The position numbers and the translations under genes were made by a program. Below are positions 51,401 to 60,476 of a DNA stretch of 64,000 nt, piece after piece (positions within the stretch are counted from its first letter, which is position 1; the number at the start of each line of letters is the position of its first letter). The DNA comes from Desulfuromonadales bacterium. GTDB taxonomy: Bacteria > Desulfobacterota > Desulfuromonadia > Desulfuromonadales > Geopsychrobacteraceae. The stretch lies in the NCBI GenBank assembly GCA_019429255.1, contig JAHYIY010000006.1, forward strand, positions 1 through 64,000, given 5' to 3'. The notes below the pieces were generated by a model, which was given only the letters and a program-made list of their open reading frames with translations, did not search any database and was not told where the DNA came from.

Positions 51401-52567
51401 ATGATGGAAATTCCCTTATCCCGACGTACTGCCCAGATCAAGCCTTTTCTTGCCATGGAATTGATGGAACGGGCTAATGTTTTGCAGGCTCAGGGACGCG
51501 ATGTGATTTACCTGTGTCTCGGTGAACCCGATTTTCCGACACCGGCTGCTGTGGTTGCCGCTGCTGCTACGGCATTGGCGGAGAACGCAACCTCGTACAC
51601 CCATTCCCTTGGTCTGCTCGAATTAAGGGAGCAGATCTGCCGGCACTACCTTCAGGTCTATGGTGTCGATATTGTGCCGGAACAGGTGATGGTGTCGGCC
51701 GGCACCAGTCCGCTGCTGCTGCTGCTTTTTTCAGTTTTGCTGGAGGAAGGGGATGAATTGATTTTCAGTGATCCCGGCTACGCCTGTTACCCAAGTTTTG
51801 TCCGTTTTGCCGGTGGGGTGCCGGTAGCGGTACAGACTGCAGCGAAAAATGGTTTTCAGCCACGGGTTGACGAGGTTCGATCAGTGTTATCGGAGCGTAG
51901 CCGAGGCTTGCTCATCAACTCCCCCTCGAATCCGGCCGGATCCACCTTGTCGCCACGGGATCTGGCCGAACTGGCGGAACTACCGATACCGATTATTTCT
52001 GATGAGATCTATCACGGTCTGACCTATGCTGGTGAAGAGCAGAGTATCCTCCAGCATACCCAGGAGGCTTTTGTCCTTGGTGGCTTCTCCAAGGCCTATG
52101 CCATGACCGGTTGGCGCCTGGGGTATCTGATTGCGCCACTGGCAGTTATGCGCCGCCTGCAGATCCTTCATCAGAACTTTATGATCTGCGCCAATCACTT
52201 CGTTCAGCGCGCCGGCATCGTGGCTCTCCGCGATTGTCAGGCCGAGGTTGCAGCGATGCGTGCTGTCTATAATCAGCGCCGCATCAAGCTGATTCAAGGT
52301 TTACGCCGCCTTGACTTCGGCGTGCATTTCGAGCCACAGGGGGCTTTCTACGTGCTCGCCGATGCCCGTCACATCGATGGTGATTCGCAACGGCTGGCTC
52401 TTGATATTCTCGAACAGACCGGGGTCGCTGTGACTCCGGGAGTTGACTTTGGTGCCGGCGCCGAAGGTTTCTTGCGCTTTTCCTATACCCGCCCGCAAGA
52501 GGACCTTGACCAGGCTCTGGAGCGAATTGCATTGTACCTGAAGCGGCGGGGTTGCCTGCCGGCCTGA
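51401..52567 (+). CDS. Class I/II pyridoxal-phosphate aminotransferase
   Basis: A 388-residue fold-type I aminotransferase. It has LCLGEPDFPTP, SYTHSLGLLELREQI, SAGTSPLLLLLFSVLLEEGD, INSPSNPAGST, ISDEIYHGLTY and the PLP lysine in GGFSKAYAMTGWRLGYL. It resembles aspartate/aromatic aminotransferases. It directly precedes DAHP synthase with a 19-bp gap, so a role in aromatic or aspartate-family amino acid metabolism is plausible. Substrate not determined. ATGATG at the start leaves one residue of doubt. Confidence 0.92.
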   Translation: MMEIPLSRRTAQIKPFLAMELMERANVLQAQGRDVIYLCLGEPDFPTPAAVVAAAATALAENATSYTHSLGLLELREQICRHYLQVYGVDIVPEQVMVSAGTSPLLLLLFSVLLEEGDELIFSDPGYACYPSFVRFAGGVPVAVQTAAKNGFQPRVDEVRSVLSERSRGLLINSPSNPAGSTLSPRDLAELAELPIPIISDEIYHGLTYAGEEQSILQHTQEAFVLGGFSKAYAMTGWRLGYLIAPLAVMRRLQILHQNFMICANHFVQRAGIVALRDCQAEVAAMRAVYNQRRIKLIQGLRRLDFGVHFEPQGAFYVLADARHIDGDSQRLALDILEQTGVAVTPGVDFGAGAEGFLRFSYTRPQEDLDQALERIALYLKRRGCLPA

Positions 52568-52586
52568 ACACGAAAGGACAGCTGTT

Positions 52587-53606
52587 ATGCTGATTGTCAT
52601 GCATCCTCATGCAACAAAAGAACAGATCGATGCGGTAGTTGCTGCCGTTAAGACCATGGGATTGATTGCCGAACCGATTCCCGGGAGCTTGCGCACGGCC
52701 ATAGGCGTGCTGGGCAATCAGGGATATGTTGATGATTCCTCTATCCGCAATCTGTCCGGGGTGCGCGAGACCATCCATGTCAGCAAGCCCTACAAGCTTG
52801 CTTCGCGCGATTTTCACCCCCAGGCAACCATTGTCGATGTTGGCGGGGTGCGCTTTGGCAACGGTCAGAGGCCGGTGATGATTGCCGGCCCCTGCTCCAT
52901 TGAGAGTGAAGAGCAGATGCAGGCGGCGGCGGCGGCGGTGAAGGCCGGCGGTGGCCAGATATTGCGCGGTGGCGCTTTTAAACCCCGCACCGGCCCCCAT
53001 TCGTTCCAGGGGTTGGGGGTGGATGGCCTGGCATTGCTGCAGCGTGCCGGTCAGGCGCAGGGGTTGCCGGTGGTGACCGAGGTGATGCGCATTGAACAGC
53101 TTGATGCGGTTATGCGCCATGCCGACATGATCCAGATCGGTGCCCGTAATATGCAGAATTTCGATCTGCTCAAAGAGGTCGGCAAGTGTGGCCACCCGGT
53201 TCTGCTCAAGCGTGGAATGAGCGCGACCCTGGAGGAGTTTCTGGCGGCGGCGGAGTATATTCTGGCTGAAGGGAATCCCAGGGTGGTGCTGTGCGAACGC
53301 GGTATCCGCACCTTTGAACGGGCTACCCGTAATACCCTCGATTTGTCGGTTGTTCCCCTGATCAAGGAGCTCAGTCATCTGCCGATTATCGTTGACCCCA
53401 GCCATGCTACCGGCAAGCGCTCCCTGGTTGCGGTCATGACCCGTGCCGCTTTGGCAGCCGGTGCCGACGGCATCATGGTCGAGGTTCATCCTGATCCGGC
53501 CAGGGCACTGTGTGACGGTGCCCAGAGTCTGTCCGGTCCCGAGTTTTGTGATCTGATGGAGAGCGTCCGCAAGCTGCTCGGGTTTCTTGGTTTTGCGACT
53601 AACTGA
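52587..53606 (+). CDS. aroF: 3-deoxy-7-phosphoheptulonate synthase
   Basis: A 339-residue DAHP synthase of the type I-beta kind: an N-terminal ferredoxin-like regulatory domain (1-70) and a TIM barrel with MIAGPCSIESEEQM, ILRGGAFKPRTGPHSFQGLG, IGARNMQNFDLL, LLKRGMSATLEE, CERGIRTFERATRNTLDLS and VDPSHATGKRSLV. It makes the first shikimate-pathway intermediate from PEP and erythrose-4-phosphate. The N-terminal domain usually gives tyrosine or phenylalanine feedback inhibition. Confidence 0.96.
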   Translation: MLIVMHPHATKEQIDAVVAAVKTMGLIAEPIPGSLRTAIGVLGNQGYVDDSSIRNLSGVRETIHVSKPYKLASRDFHPQATIVDVGGVRFGNGQRPVMIAGPCSIESEEQMQAAAAAVKAGGGQILRGGAFKPRTGPHSFQGLGVDGLALLQRAGQAQGLPVVTEVMRIEQLDAVMRHADMIQIGARNMQNFDLLKEVGKCGHPVLLKRGMSATLEEFLAAAEYILAEGNPRVVLCERGIRTFERATRNTLDLSVVPLIKELSHLPIIVDPSHATGKRSLVAVMTRAALAAGADGIMVEVHPDPARALCDGAQSLSGPEFCDLMESVRKLLGFLGFATN

Positions 53607-53656
53607 TATGCCATTGATGAACCCGGGCTGCTCATCAGCAGCGGATATGTGAGGCG

Positions 53657-55849
53657 ATGACAAGTTTGCTGGCGGATATTGCCGTTAATGCGCCGGTGCG
53701 CAACCTGTTCAGCTACCGGGTGCCGCCAGCGCTGGCTGACAAGCTGGCGGTCGGAGCACGGGTGCAGGCCCCCTTCGGACGGCGCGCCATCATCGGTGTT
53801 GCAGTGCGTCTTTATCAGGGCGATGGCAGCGAGCTCAAGGAGTTGCGGGATTGCCTTGATGAGTCTCCTCTACTCGATGACCAACTGCTGCGCCTGTTGC
53901 GCTGGGCTGCTGACTATTATCACTATCCCTATGGTCAGGTGATAAAAAACGCCCTGCCCGGTGGCTTGATGAGAAGCAGCGGTCAGACCGAAATTGCCAC
54001 TGAACACCGGTATCGGCGGATCAATAGTGACATCCGGCCTGCGGGACGGCGGCAACAGCAGATTCTCAGCTGGATTGAACAGCAGGGTGGTGCCGGCGTC
54101 AGTCAGATCCGCACAGCATTTCCCTCCCCGACCGCCGTGTTGAAACGCCTGGTGGAACTCGGTTGCCTGGAACAGCGTGCCGGTGAGCGTTTGCGTGATC
54201 CTTTTTTGCTTGAACCGATTCCCCAGGATAAACAGCTGACCCTCAATGATTTTCAGCGTCAGGCCCTCGAACAGATTACCGCAGCGTTGAGCGCCCGGCG
54301 GTTCCAACCCTTCCTGCTGCATGGCGTGACCGGCAGCGGGAAAACCGAAGTCTACTTGCGCGCTGTTGCCGAATGTCTGCAACAGGGGCGCCAGGCGTTG
54401 ATTCTGGTGCCTGAGATTTCGTTGACCCCACAGCTGGTATCACGTTTTCGTGCCCGTTTTGAGCCCCTCGGGGAGCAGATTGCCACCCTTCATAGCGGTC
54501 TGTCTGCCGGTGAACGTTACGATGCCTGGCGCGCCATTACGCGTGGGCAGGTTAATATTGTCATCGGCGCGCGGTCGGCGATTTTTGCCCCCTTGCCACA
54601 GCTTGGCCTGATCATTGTTGATGAAGAACACGACGCCAGTTACAAGCAGGGAGAAGGTTTCCGCTATCATGCCCGTGACCTGGCGCTGGTGCGTGGACAG
54701 CAACAGCAATGCCCGGTGGTTCTCGGCAGCGCGACGCCCTCATTGGCCAGCTATTATCGCTGCGAGCAGGACAACTGCACCCTGTTGCCTTTGCCCGAGC
54801 GGGTACATGCCGGTGCCCTGCCGGCGGTTGAACTAGTCGATCTGCGCAGCGAAACGCTGCGCGGGGTCCTGGCAGAATCCTTGATCGCCGCTATCACGAC
54901 CGCACTGGAACAGCGCCAACAGGTGCTGCTGTTGCTCAATCGTCGTGGCTTTGCCCCCTTTTTGCTCTGTACCGACTGTGGCACCAGTTTTCACTGCCCC
55001 AACTGTGAAATTACCTTGACCTATCATCAACGCCAGCGCCGCATGATCTGTCATTATTGCGACTATCAGGATCAGGTTCCGGAAGTCTGCCCGGCGTGTC
55101 GCGGAGAACGGATCATCCCGCAGGGAGCAGGGACCGAACGTCTTGAGGAGGACCTGGCGGAGTTGTTCCCTGCGGCACGAATTGCCCGCATGGATCGCGA
55201 TACCACGCGCACCAAGGGCAGCCACCAGCGCATTGTTAACGGGATGATGACAGCAGAGGTCGATATCCTGGTGGGTACCCAGATGATTGCCAAGGGGCAC
55301 GACTTTCCCAATGTCGCGCTGGTCGGCGTTCTTGGGGCCGACAGTCTGCTGAACCTGCCCGACTTTCGTTCCGCTGAGCGCAGCTTTGCCCTGCTGACCC
55401 AGGTTGCCGGGCGTGCTGGACGGGCCGTTGGTGGTGGCAAGGTATTTATTCAGACCTATCACCCCGAGCATTTTTCCCTGACCTGTGCTGCCGCTCAGGA
55501 TGTTGAGGACTTTTACCTGCAGGAGCTCCCTTTTCGGCGTGAACTGGGTTACCCTCCTTGCGGTCACCTGGTTAATCTGATCTTTTCCGGTAATAATGGC
55601 GATCAGGTCAACAGTAGCGCGACCAAATTGGCTCGTCATCTGCAGTCGGTTGCCGGTGATGTCGAAATTCTTGGGCCGAGTCCATGTCCCTTGACCCGCC
55701 TGCGCGGCAAATACCGTTACCAGATTCTGCTCAAATCCCCCTCACGCCCCCCTTTGCGGCGCATGTTGGTCGCTGTAGACAGCGCCGCCACTGAATTGCC
55801 GCGGCAGGTTTCGATCCATATTGATATTGATCCCCTGGATATGTTCTGA
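53657..55849 (+). CDS. priA: Primosomal protein N' (replication restart helicase)
   Basis: A 730-residue PriA. It has an N-terminal 3'-binding domain, Walker A LLHGVTGSGKTEVYLRAV, the DEEHD Walker B, the eight-cysteine zinc-binding region (CTDCGTSFHCPNC, CHYCDY, CPACRG) and the C-terminal helicase motifs (GTQMIAKGHDFPNVALVG, QVAGRAGRAVGGG). It restarts stalled replication forks. Starts 50 bp after aroF; ends 57 bp before mltA. Confidence 0.96.
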   Translation: MTSLLADIAVNAPVRNLFSYRVPPALADKLAVGARVQAPFGRRAIIGVAVRLYQGDGSELKELRDCLDESPLLDDQLLRLLRWAADYYHYPYGQVIKNALPGGLMRSSGQTEIATEHRYRRINSDIRPAGRRQQQILSWIEQQGGAGVSQIRTAFPSPTAVLKRLVELGCLEQRAGERLRDPFLLEPIPQDKQLTLNDFQRQALEQITAALSARRFQPFLLHGVTGSGKTEVYLRAVAECLQQGRQALILVPEISLTPQLVSRFRARFEPLGEQIATLHSGLSAGERYDAWRAITRGQVNIVIGARSAIFAPLPQLGLIIVDEEHDASYKQGEGFRYHARDLALVRGQQQQCPVVLGSATPSLASYYRCEQDNCTLLPLPERVHAGALPAVELVDLRSETLRGVLAESLIAAITTALEQRQQVLLLLNRRGFAPFLLCTDCGTSFHCPNCEITLTYHQRQRRMICHYCDYQDQVPEVCPACRGERIIPQGAGTERLEEDLAELFPAARIARMDRDTTRTKGSHQRIVNGMMTAEVDILVGTQMIAKGHDFPNVALVGVLGADSLLNLPDFRSAERSFALLTQVAGRAGRAVGGGKVFIQTYHPEHFSLTCAAAQDVEDFYLQELPFRRELGYPPCGHLVNLIFSGNNGDQVNSSATKLARHLQSVAGDVEILGPSPCPLTRLRGKYRYQILLKSPSRPPLRRMLVAVDSAATELPRQVSIHIDIDPLDMF

Positions 55850-55906
55850 TAGCAGCTTGTTGGTGCTTGTCTGTTTGCTCCCCTGACAGTAGTTAGAGGT
55901 TGTGGT

Positions 55907-57079
55907 ATGTGTTTTCGTGCTTTGCTGATCGCAGGTCTGTTCCTGGTATTGATTGCCGGTTGTGCCAAAAGGCCGCCAGTCGATATTGAACCGCCGGTCG
56001 TTGAACCCCCAGTCTTTGAAGTGCCGGCACTGACGCCGGTCGAGTGGGAACATCTTGACGGTTGGCAGGATGATTATCCGTTGCCGGCGCTGGAGGCCTT
56101 TCGTAACAGCTGCGTGTCCCTGAAATGGCGTGATCAATGGCGCGAAGTTTGCTCTCTGGCCGCTCAGCTCGATGTGGTTGACGTGCTGACGGTGCGCCAT
56201 TTTTTTGAGCAATATTTTACCCCCCATCAGGTACGTAACCTCGATGGCAGCACCAGCGGCCTGATGACCGGCTATTATGGGCCCGAGTTGCTGGGCAGTC
56301 GCGTACCGACGGAGGAATATCGCTATCCACTGTATCGGCAACCCGATGATATGCTGATTATCGCCCTCGATTCGGTCTATCCTGAACTTGGCAATTACCG
56401 TTTGCGTGGGCGCCTGGAAGGCAACCGCGTGGTTCCCTATTTTGACCGTGAACAGATTGATTTCGGCGAAGACCCGTTGGTTGGCCATGAACTCTTCTGG
56501 GTCAAAGATCCAGTTGATCTGTTTTTTCTGCATATTCAGGGCTCCGGCAGTGTACGTCTGCCCGATGGCGAGCGGGTGATTGTTAATTATGCCAACCAGA
56601 ATGGCCACCCTTATCGCTCCATCGGCCGCTTGCTTCTTGATCGCAACGAAATGACCCGTGACCAGATGTCGATGCAGAATATCAGGCGCTGGGTTGCCAA
56701 CAACCCCGAGGCGGGGCAGAAACTGCTGGCGGAAAATCCCAGCTATGTGTTTTTCCGGGAACTGCCGGCCGGCACGATTTCTCCGCCGGGTGCTATGGGG
56801 GTGCCTCTGACCCCGTTACGCAGTCTGGCGGTTGATCCGCGTACCATTCCGCTGGGGGCGCCGGTTTTTTTGTCGACCATTTTCCCCGGCACCGAAGATC
56901 AGCCCTTGCGCCAACTGATGGTTGCCCAGGATACTGGTGGGGCGATCAAGGGGCGGGTGCGTGGCGATTTCTTCTGGGGGATGGGCAACGAAGCCGGAGA
57001 ATTCGCCGGGCGGATGCGTCATCCGGGAGAGCTTTGGGTGCTCTTGCCGCGAACGTTGGAGAATCCTCAAGTCAAATGA
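55907..57079 (+). CDS. mltA: Membrane-bound lytic murein transglycosylase A
   Basis: A 390-residue outer-membrane lipoprotein. The lipobox is VLIAGC after a hydrophobic leader, followed by a proline-rich spacer. It has TSGLMTGYYGPELLGS, LHIQGSGSVRLPDG and the C-terminal 3D domain (VAQDTGGAIKGRVRGDFFWG, with the three aspartates), typical of MltA. It cleaves peptidoglycan glycan strands with anhydro ends. It is followed by repeat copy 2. Confidence 0.95.
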   Translation: MCFRALLIAGLFLVLIAGCAKRPPVDIEPPVVEPPVFEVPALTPVEWEHLDGWQDDYPLPALEAFRNSCVSLKWRDQWREVCSLAAQLDVVDVLTVRHFFEQYFTPHQVRNLDGSTSGLMTGYYGPELLGSRVPTEEYRYPLYRQPDDMLIIALDSVYPELGNYRLRGRLEGNRVVPYFDREQIDFGEDPLVGHELFWVKDPVDLFFLHIQGSGSVRLPDGERVIVNYANQNGHPYRSIGRLLLDRNEMTRDQMSMQNIRRWVANNPEAGQKLLAENPSYVFFRELPAGTISPPGAMGVPLTPLRSLAVDPRTIPLGAPVFLSTIFPGTEDQPLRQLMVAQDTGGAIKGRVRGDFFWGMGNEAGEFAGRMRHPGELWVLLPRTLENPQVK

Positions 57080-57089
57080 TAGTCAAAAT

Positions 57090-57233
57090 GTAACTATTCA
57101 CTGCTGACCTTGCGCAGGGTCGGGGCTCCTGTGGCAAGGGTGTTTGTCGCCATGGATGGCGACAACAAGCGGTCATGGATGACGAAAAGCGTCCCTTGAA
57201 ATAGGATCCCCGAGCCGGTGCTGAACAGATACG
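57090..57233 (+). repeat. MITE-like palindromic repeat, copy 2
   Basis: About 144 bp, beginning GTAACTATTCACTG and ending TGAACAGATACG. The ends match as inverted repeats at 9 of 11 positions. The centre shares TGTTTGTCGCCATGGATGGCGACA and CAAGCGGTCA with copy 1. It lies between mltA and the Nudix gene. Orientation is as in copy 1. Confidence 0.8.
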
Positions 57234-57293
57234 TCAAAATATTTGAACTCAGGAACCTGACCCCCATCCCGGCGTAGTGACTGGAGCAGATTG

Positions 57294-57734
57294 ATGACGG
57301 AACAACCTAAACATGTTCTGGTGACCAGCGGATTAGTCCGTAACGATGAGGGTCAGTTACTGCTGGTCAAGCATCGTCTGCGGGGGTGGGAGCTGCCCCA
57401 GGGGCGGGTGGAAGAAGGGGAGGGGCTGGTTTTCGCCTTGAGTCGCGAAATTCTTGAAGAAACCGGGGTGACCGTGAGTCATGCGCGGCTGGCGGTTATC
57501 TGGTCGAAGGTGAGTCATCCTGCCGCTGTTATTTTCTGTTTTGTTGCCCGCTATGCTTCCGGTAGCCTGCAGCCGAGTGACGAGACCCCTGAGGTCATCT
57601 GGTGCAGCGATGCCGACGCAAAACGGCTGGTGAGCCATCCGGTCAACCGCGATCGGATGGCATCAGTCTTTACTTATGCCGGCACCCTGAGATTACATAG
57701 CTATGCGACGGGACCCTATCGGGTTTTGAGCTGA
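57294..57734 (+). CDS. Nudix hydrolase
   Basis: A 146-residue Nudix protein with the full box GRVEEGEGLVFALSREIL followed by EETGV. The front part (LVTSGLVRNDEGQLLLVKHR and WELPQG) is typical of the MutT-like/ADP-ribose group; the substrate cannot be told. The ATG at 57294 has GGAG 7 nt upstream, so it is preferred over TTG 57291. The next gene, aceE, is 44 bp downstream and could share a transcript. Confidence 0.9.
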   Translation: MTEQPKHVLVTSGLVRNDEGQLLLVKHRLRGWELPQGRVEEGEGLVFALSREILEETGVTVSHARLAVIWSKVSHPAAVIFCFVARYASGSLQPSDETPEVIWCSDADAKRLVSHPVNRDRMASVFTYAGTLRLHSYATGPYRVLS

Positions 57735-57778
57735 TAGATTGCTTTACCTGACAGGCTTGCGAAAGGAGTCAGCTGGTT

Positions 57779-60466
57779 ATGAATGACGATAAACCAAAGA
57801 CATCATCACAACATGTGCAGGAAATCGAGAATCAGGAATGGCGGGAGTCCCTCGATTATGTGCTTAAGGAGCATGGGCCTGAGCGAGTGCAGCAGCTTCT
57901 GCGCCAATTACAGATTCGTGCCCAGGAACAGGGGGTCAGTGTTCCTTTTACCGCCAACACGCCCTATATCAACAGTATTCCCCGCGCCCAGCAGCCGATT
58001 CATCCGGGCAATCAGGAGCTGGAGCGGAGAATCAAGTCGATTGTGCGCTGGAATGCCATGGCCATGGTGGTGCGCGCCAACCGCGAATCAAGTGGCATCG
58101 GTGGCCATATATCAACCTACGCCTCGGCGGCGACCCTGTGGGAGGTGGGTTTTAACCATTTCTGGCGCGGGCGCACCGACGATTTTATCGGCGACATGGT
58201 TTACTTTCAGGGGCATGCCGCACCGGGGGTCTACGCCCGGGCCTTTTTAGAGGGGCGCTTAAGTGAAGATGACCTGAAGAATTTCCGTCGGGAGCTGGAC
58301 CCGAAGGGTGGTCTGTCGTCTTATCCTCATCCTTTTCTGATGCCTGATTTTTGGGAGTTCCCTACCGTTTCCATGGGGTTGACCGCCTTAAGTGCGATCT
58401 ATCAGGCGCGCTTTAATCATTATCTGGTTGACCGCGGGCTGCGCAAGTCAAGCGGGCGCAAAGTCTGGGCCATGCTTGGTGATGGTGAAATGGATGAGCC
58501 GGAATCTTTAGGTGCCATCACCCTGGCGTCACGGGAAAAGCTCGACAATCTGATCTTTGTCGTCAACTGCAATCTGCAGCGTCTTGATGGGCCGGTACGT
58601 GGCAACGGCAAGATCATGCAGGAACTGGAAGCGGCCTTCCGCGGTGCCGGCTGGAACGTTCTCAAGGTGGTCTGGGGGGGAGATTGGGATCCTTTGCTGG
58701 AGGCAGACCGCTCCGGTAAGCTGGTCAAACGTATGGACGAAGTTCTTGATGGCGAGATGCAGCGCTATACAGCCACCAACGGCGCCCATGTACGCAACGA
58801 TTTCTTTGGTCGTTACCCCGAGCTGCTGGAGCTGGTGAAGGATTTCACCGACGAGCAGCTCGGTGCTTTAAGAAGGGGAGGCCACGATCCGGTCAAGGTG
58901 CATGCAGCCTACAAGGCGGCGGTGGAGCACAAGGGTTCGCCAACAGTGATTCTCGCTCAAACGATTAAGGGCTATGGTTTGGGTGAGGCAGGAGAAGGGA
59001 AGAACATCACCCATTCCCAGAAAAAACTCAACGAGGATGAGCTCAAGGAATTTCGTACCCGGTTCAATATCCCGATCAGTGATGATCAGATCGCCGCTGC
59101 GCCCTTCTACAAACCGGCGGATGACAGCCCGGAGATGCAGTATCTTAAACAACGGCGTAAAGAACTTGGTGGATCCCTGCCGAAGCGTTTTTCCGGCAGT
59201 CAGCCGATGGCCTGTCAGACTGACTGGCTGGTACAGGAGTACCTCGGCGGTTCAGGTGAGCGTGAGTTGGCAACCACCATGGCATTTGTCCATCTGCTGG
59301 CCAAATTGTTGCGGGATGATGAGATCGGCAAGTTGATTGTTCCTATCGTGCCGGACGAGGCACGGACCTTCGGCATGGAGGGGCTGTTCCGGCAGGCGGG
59401 GATTTACAGTCATGCCGGCCAGCTCTATGAGCCGATCGACAAGGGTAGTTTGCTGTTCTACAACGAAAAAAAGACCGGCTCCATTCTTGAAGAGGGGTTA
59501 AGTGAAGCCGGTTCCATGGCTAGCTTTATCGCCGCCGGTAGCGCTTATTCCAATAATCAGGTGCAGACCATCCCCTTCTATACCTTCTACTCCATGTTCG
59601 GGTTCCAACGCGTTGGCGACCTGATCTGGCAAGCCTGTGATAGCCGGGCCCGCGGTTTTCTGATCGGTGCGACCGCTGGCCGTACTACCCTGGCCGGCGA
59701 GGGGCTGCAGCATCAGGATGGTCACAGCCAGGTGCTGGCCCTGACGCCGACCAAGATCAAGGCCTATGATCCGGCCTTTGCCTACGAACTGGCCCTGATA
59801 ATTCAGGATGGCCTGACCCGCATGTATTGCCATCAGGAGGATCTGATCTACTACCTGACGGTCACCAACGAAACCTACCAGATGCCTGCCATGCCAAAGG
59901 AAAAGGGGGTGCGCGAGGGAGTGCTCAAGGGGCTCTACCGGTTCCGTGGGACCGGACTCAAAGGACAACAGGCCCGGGTTCACCTGTTCGGTAGCGGCGC
60001 GATTCTGAACGAGGTGATCAAGGCGCAGACATTGCTGGAGGAAAACTACGATGTGGCTGCCGATGTCTGGAGTGTGACCAGCTACAAAGAGTTGTATCAG
60101 GATGCCATCGAGGTTGAACGCTGGAATCTGCTGCATCCAGGCAAGAAACCGCGTAAACCCTACCTTGCCCAGGTGCTGGAGAAAGAGGAGGGGATCTTTG
60201 TTGCTGCCTCCGATTATATGAAGGTGCTGCCGGCCGTTCTGGCCAAGTGGCTGCCCGGACCTATCCATTGTCTTGGGACCGACGGATTCGGTCGCAGTGA
60301 CAGTCGTGAGCGCCTGCGTGACTTCTTTGAGGTTGATCAGCGTTATATCGCCCTGGCGGCGCTGTACCAGTTGGCGGAACAGGAAGGCGGCTCGATGAAA
60401 ACGGTGCAGCAGGCTCTCAAGGATTTCAATATTGATCCCGATAAATTAAACCCGCATCAGGACTAG
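57779..60466 (+). CDS. aceE: Pyruvate dehydrogenase E1 component (homodimeric)
   Basis: An 895-residue thiamine-diphosphate enzyme of the homodimeric AceE kind. It has SGIGGHISTYASAATLWEVG, QGHAAPGVYARAFLEG, the TPP motif GDGEMDEPES...NCN and the C-terminal transketolase-like domains (TIPFYTFYSMFGFQRVGDL, GRTTLAGEGLQHQDGHSQ). It decarboxylates pyruvate and passes the acetyl group to lipoyl domains of E2 or E3. The AAAGGAG site precedes the ATG. aceF starts 10 bp after. E1p of this type is typical of Proteobacteria. Confidence 0.97.
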   Translation: MNDDKPKTSSQHVQEIENQEWRESLDYVLKEHGPERVQQLLRQLQIRAQEQGVSVPFTANTPYINSIPRAQQPIHPGNQELERRIKSIVRWNAMAMVVRANRESSGIGGHISTYASAATLWEVGFNHFWRGRTDDFIGDMVYFQGHAAPGVYARAFLEGRLSEDDLKNFRRELDPKGGLSSYPHPFLMPDFWEFPTVSMGLTALSAIYQARFNHYLVDRGLRKSSGRKVWAMLGDGEMDEPESLGAITLASREKLDNLIFVVNCNLQRLDGPVRGNGKIMQELEAAFRGAGWNVLKVVWGGDWDPLLEADRSGKLVKRMDEVLDGEMQRYTATNGAHVRNDFFGRYPELLELVKDFTDEQLGALRRGGHDPVKVHAAYKAAVEHKGSPTVILAQTIKGYGLGEAGEGKNITHSQKKLNEDELKEFRTRFNIPISDDQIAAAPFYKPADDSPEMQYLKQRRKELGGSLPKRFSGSQPMACQTDWLVQEYLGGSGERELATTMAFVHLLAKLLRDDEIGKLIVPIVPDEARTFGMEGLFRQAGIYSHAGQLYEPIDKGSLLFYNEKKTGSILEEGLSEAGSMASFIAAGSAYSNNQVQTIPFYTFYSMFGFQRVGDLIWQACDSRARGFLIGATAGRTTLAGEGLQHQDGHSQVLALTPTKIKAYDPAFAYELALIIQDGLTRMYCHQEDLIYYLTVTNETYQMPAMPKEKGVREGVLKGLYRFRGTGLKGQQARVHLFGSGAILNEVIKAQTLLEENYDVAADVWSVTSYKELYQDAIEVERWNLLHPGKKPRKPYLAQVLEKEEGIFVAASDYMKVLPAVLAKWLPGPIHCLGTDGFGRSDSRERLRDFFEVDQRYIALAALYQLAEQEGGSMKTVQQALKDFNIDPDKLNPHQD

Positions 60467-60476
60467 AGGATAGGTT

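Noticed and set aside
52284-53663. 459-codon open frame on the minus strand
   Set aside because: It is antisense to aroF, which has full family motifs. The translation is compositionally odd (His- and Gln-rich) and shows no domain.
55742-56608. 288-codon minus-strand frame
   Set aside because: Antisense to mltA and the end of priA; no motif, signal or ribosome site.
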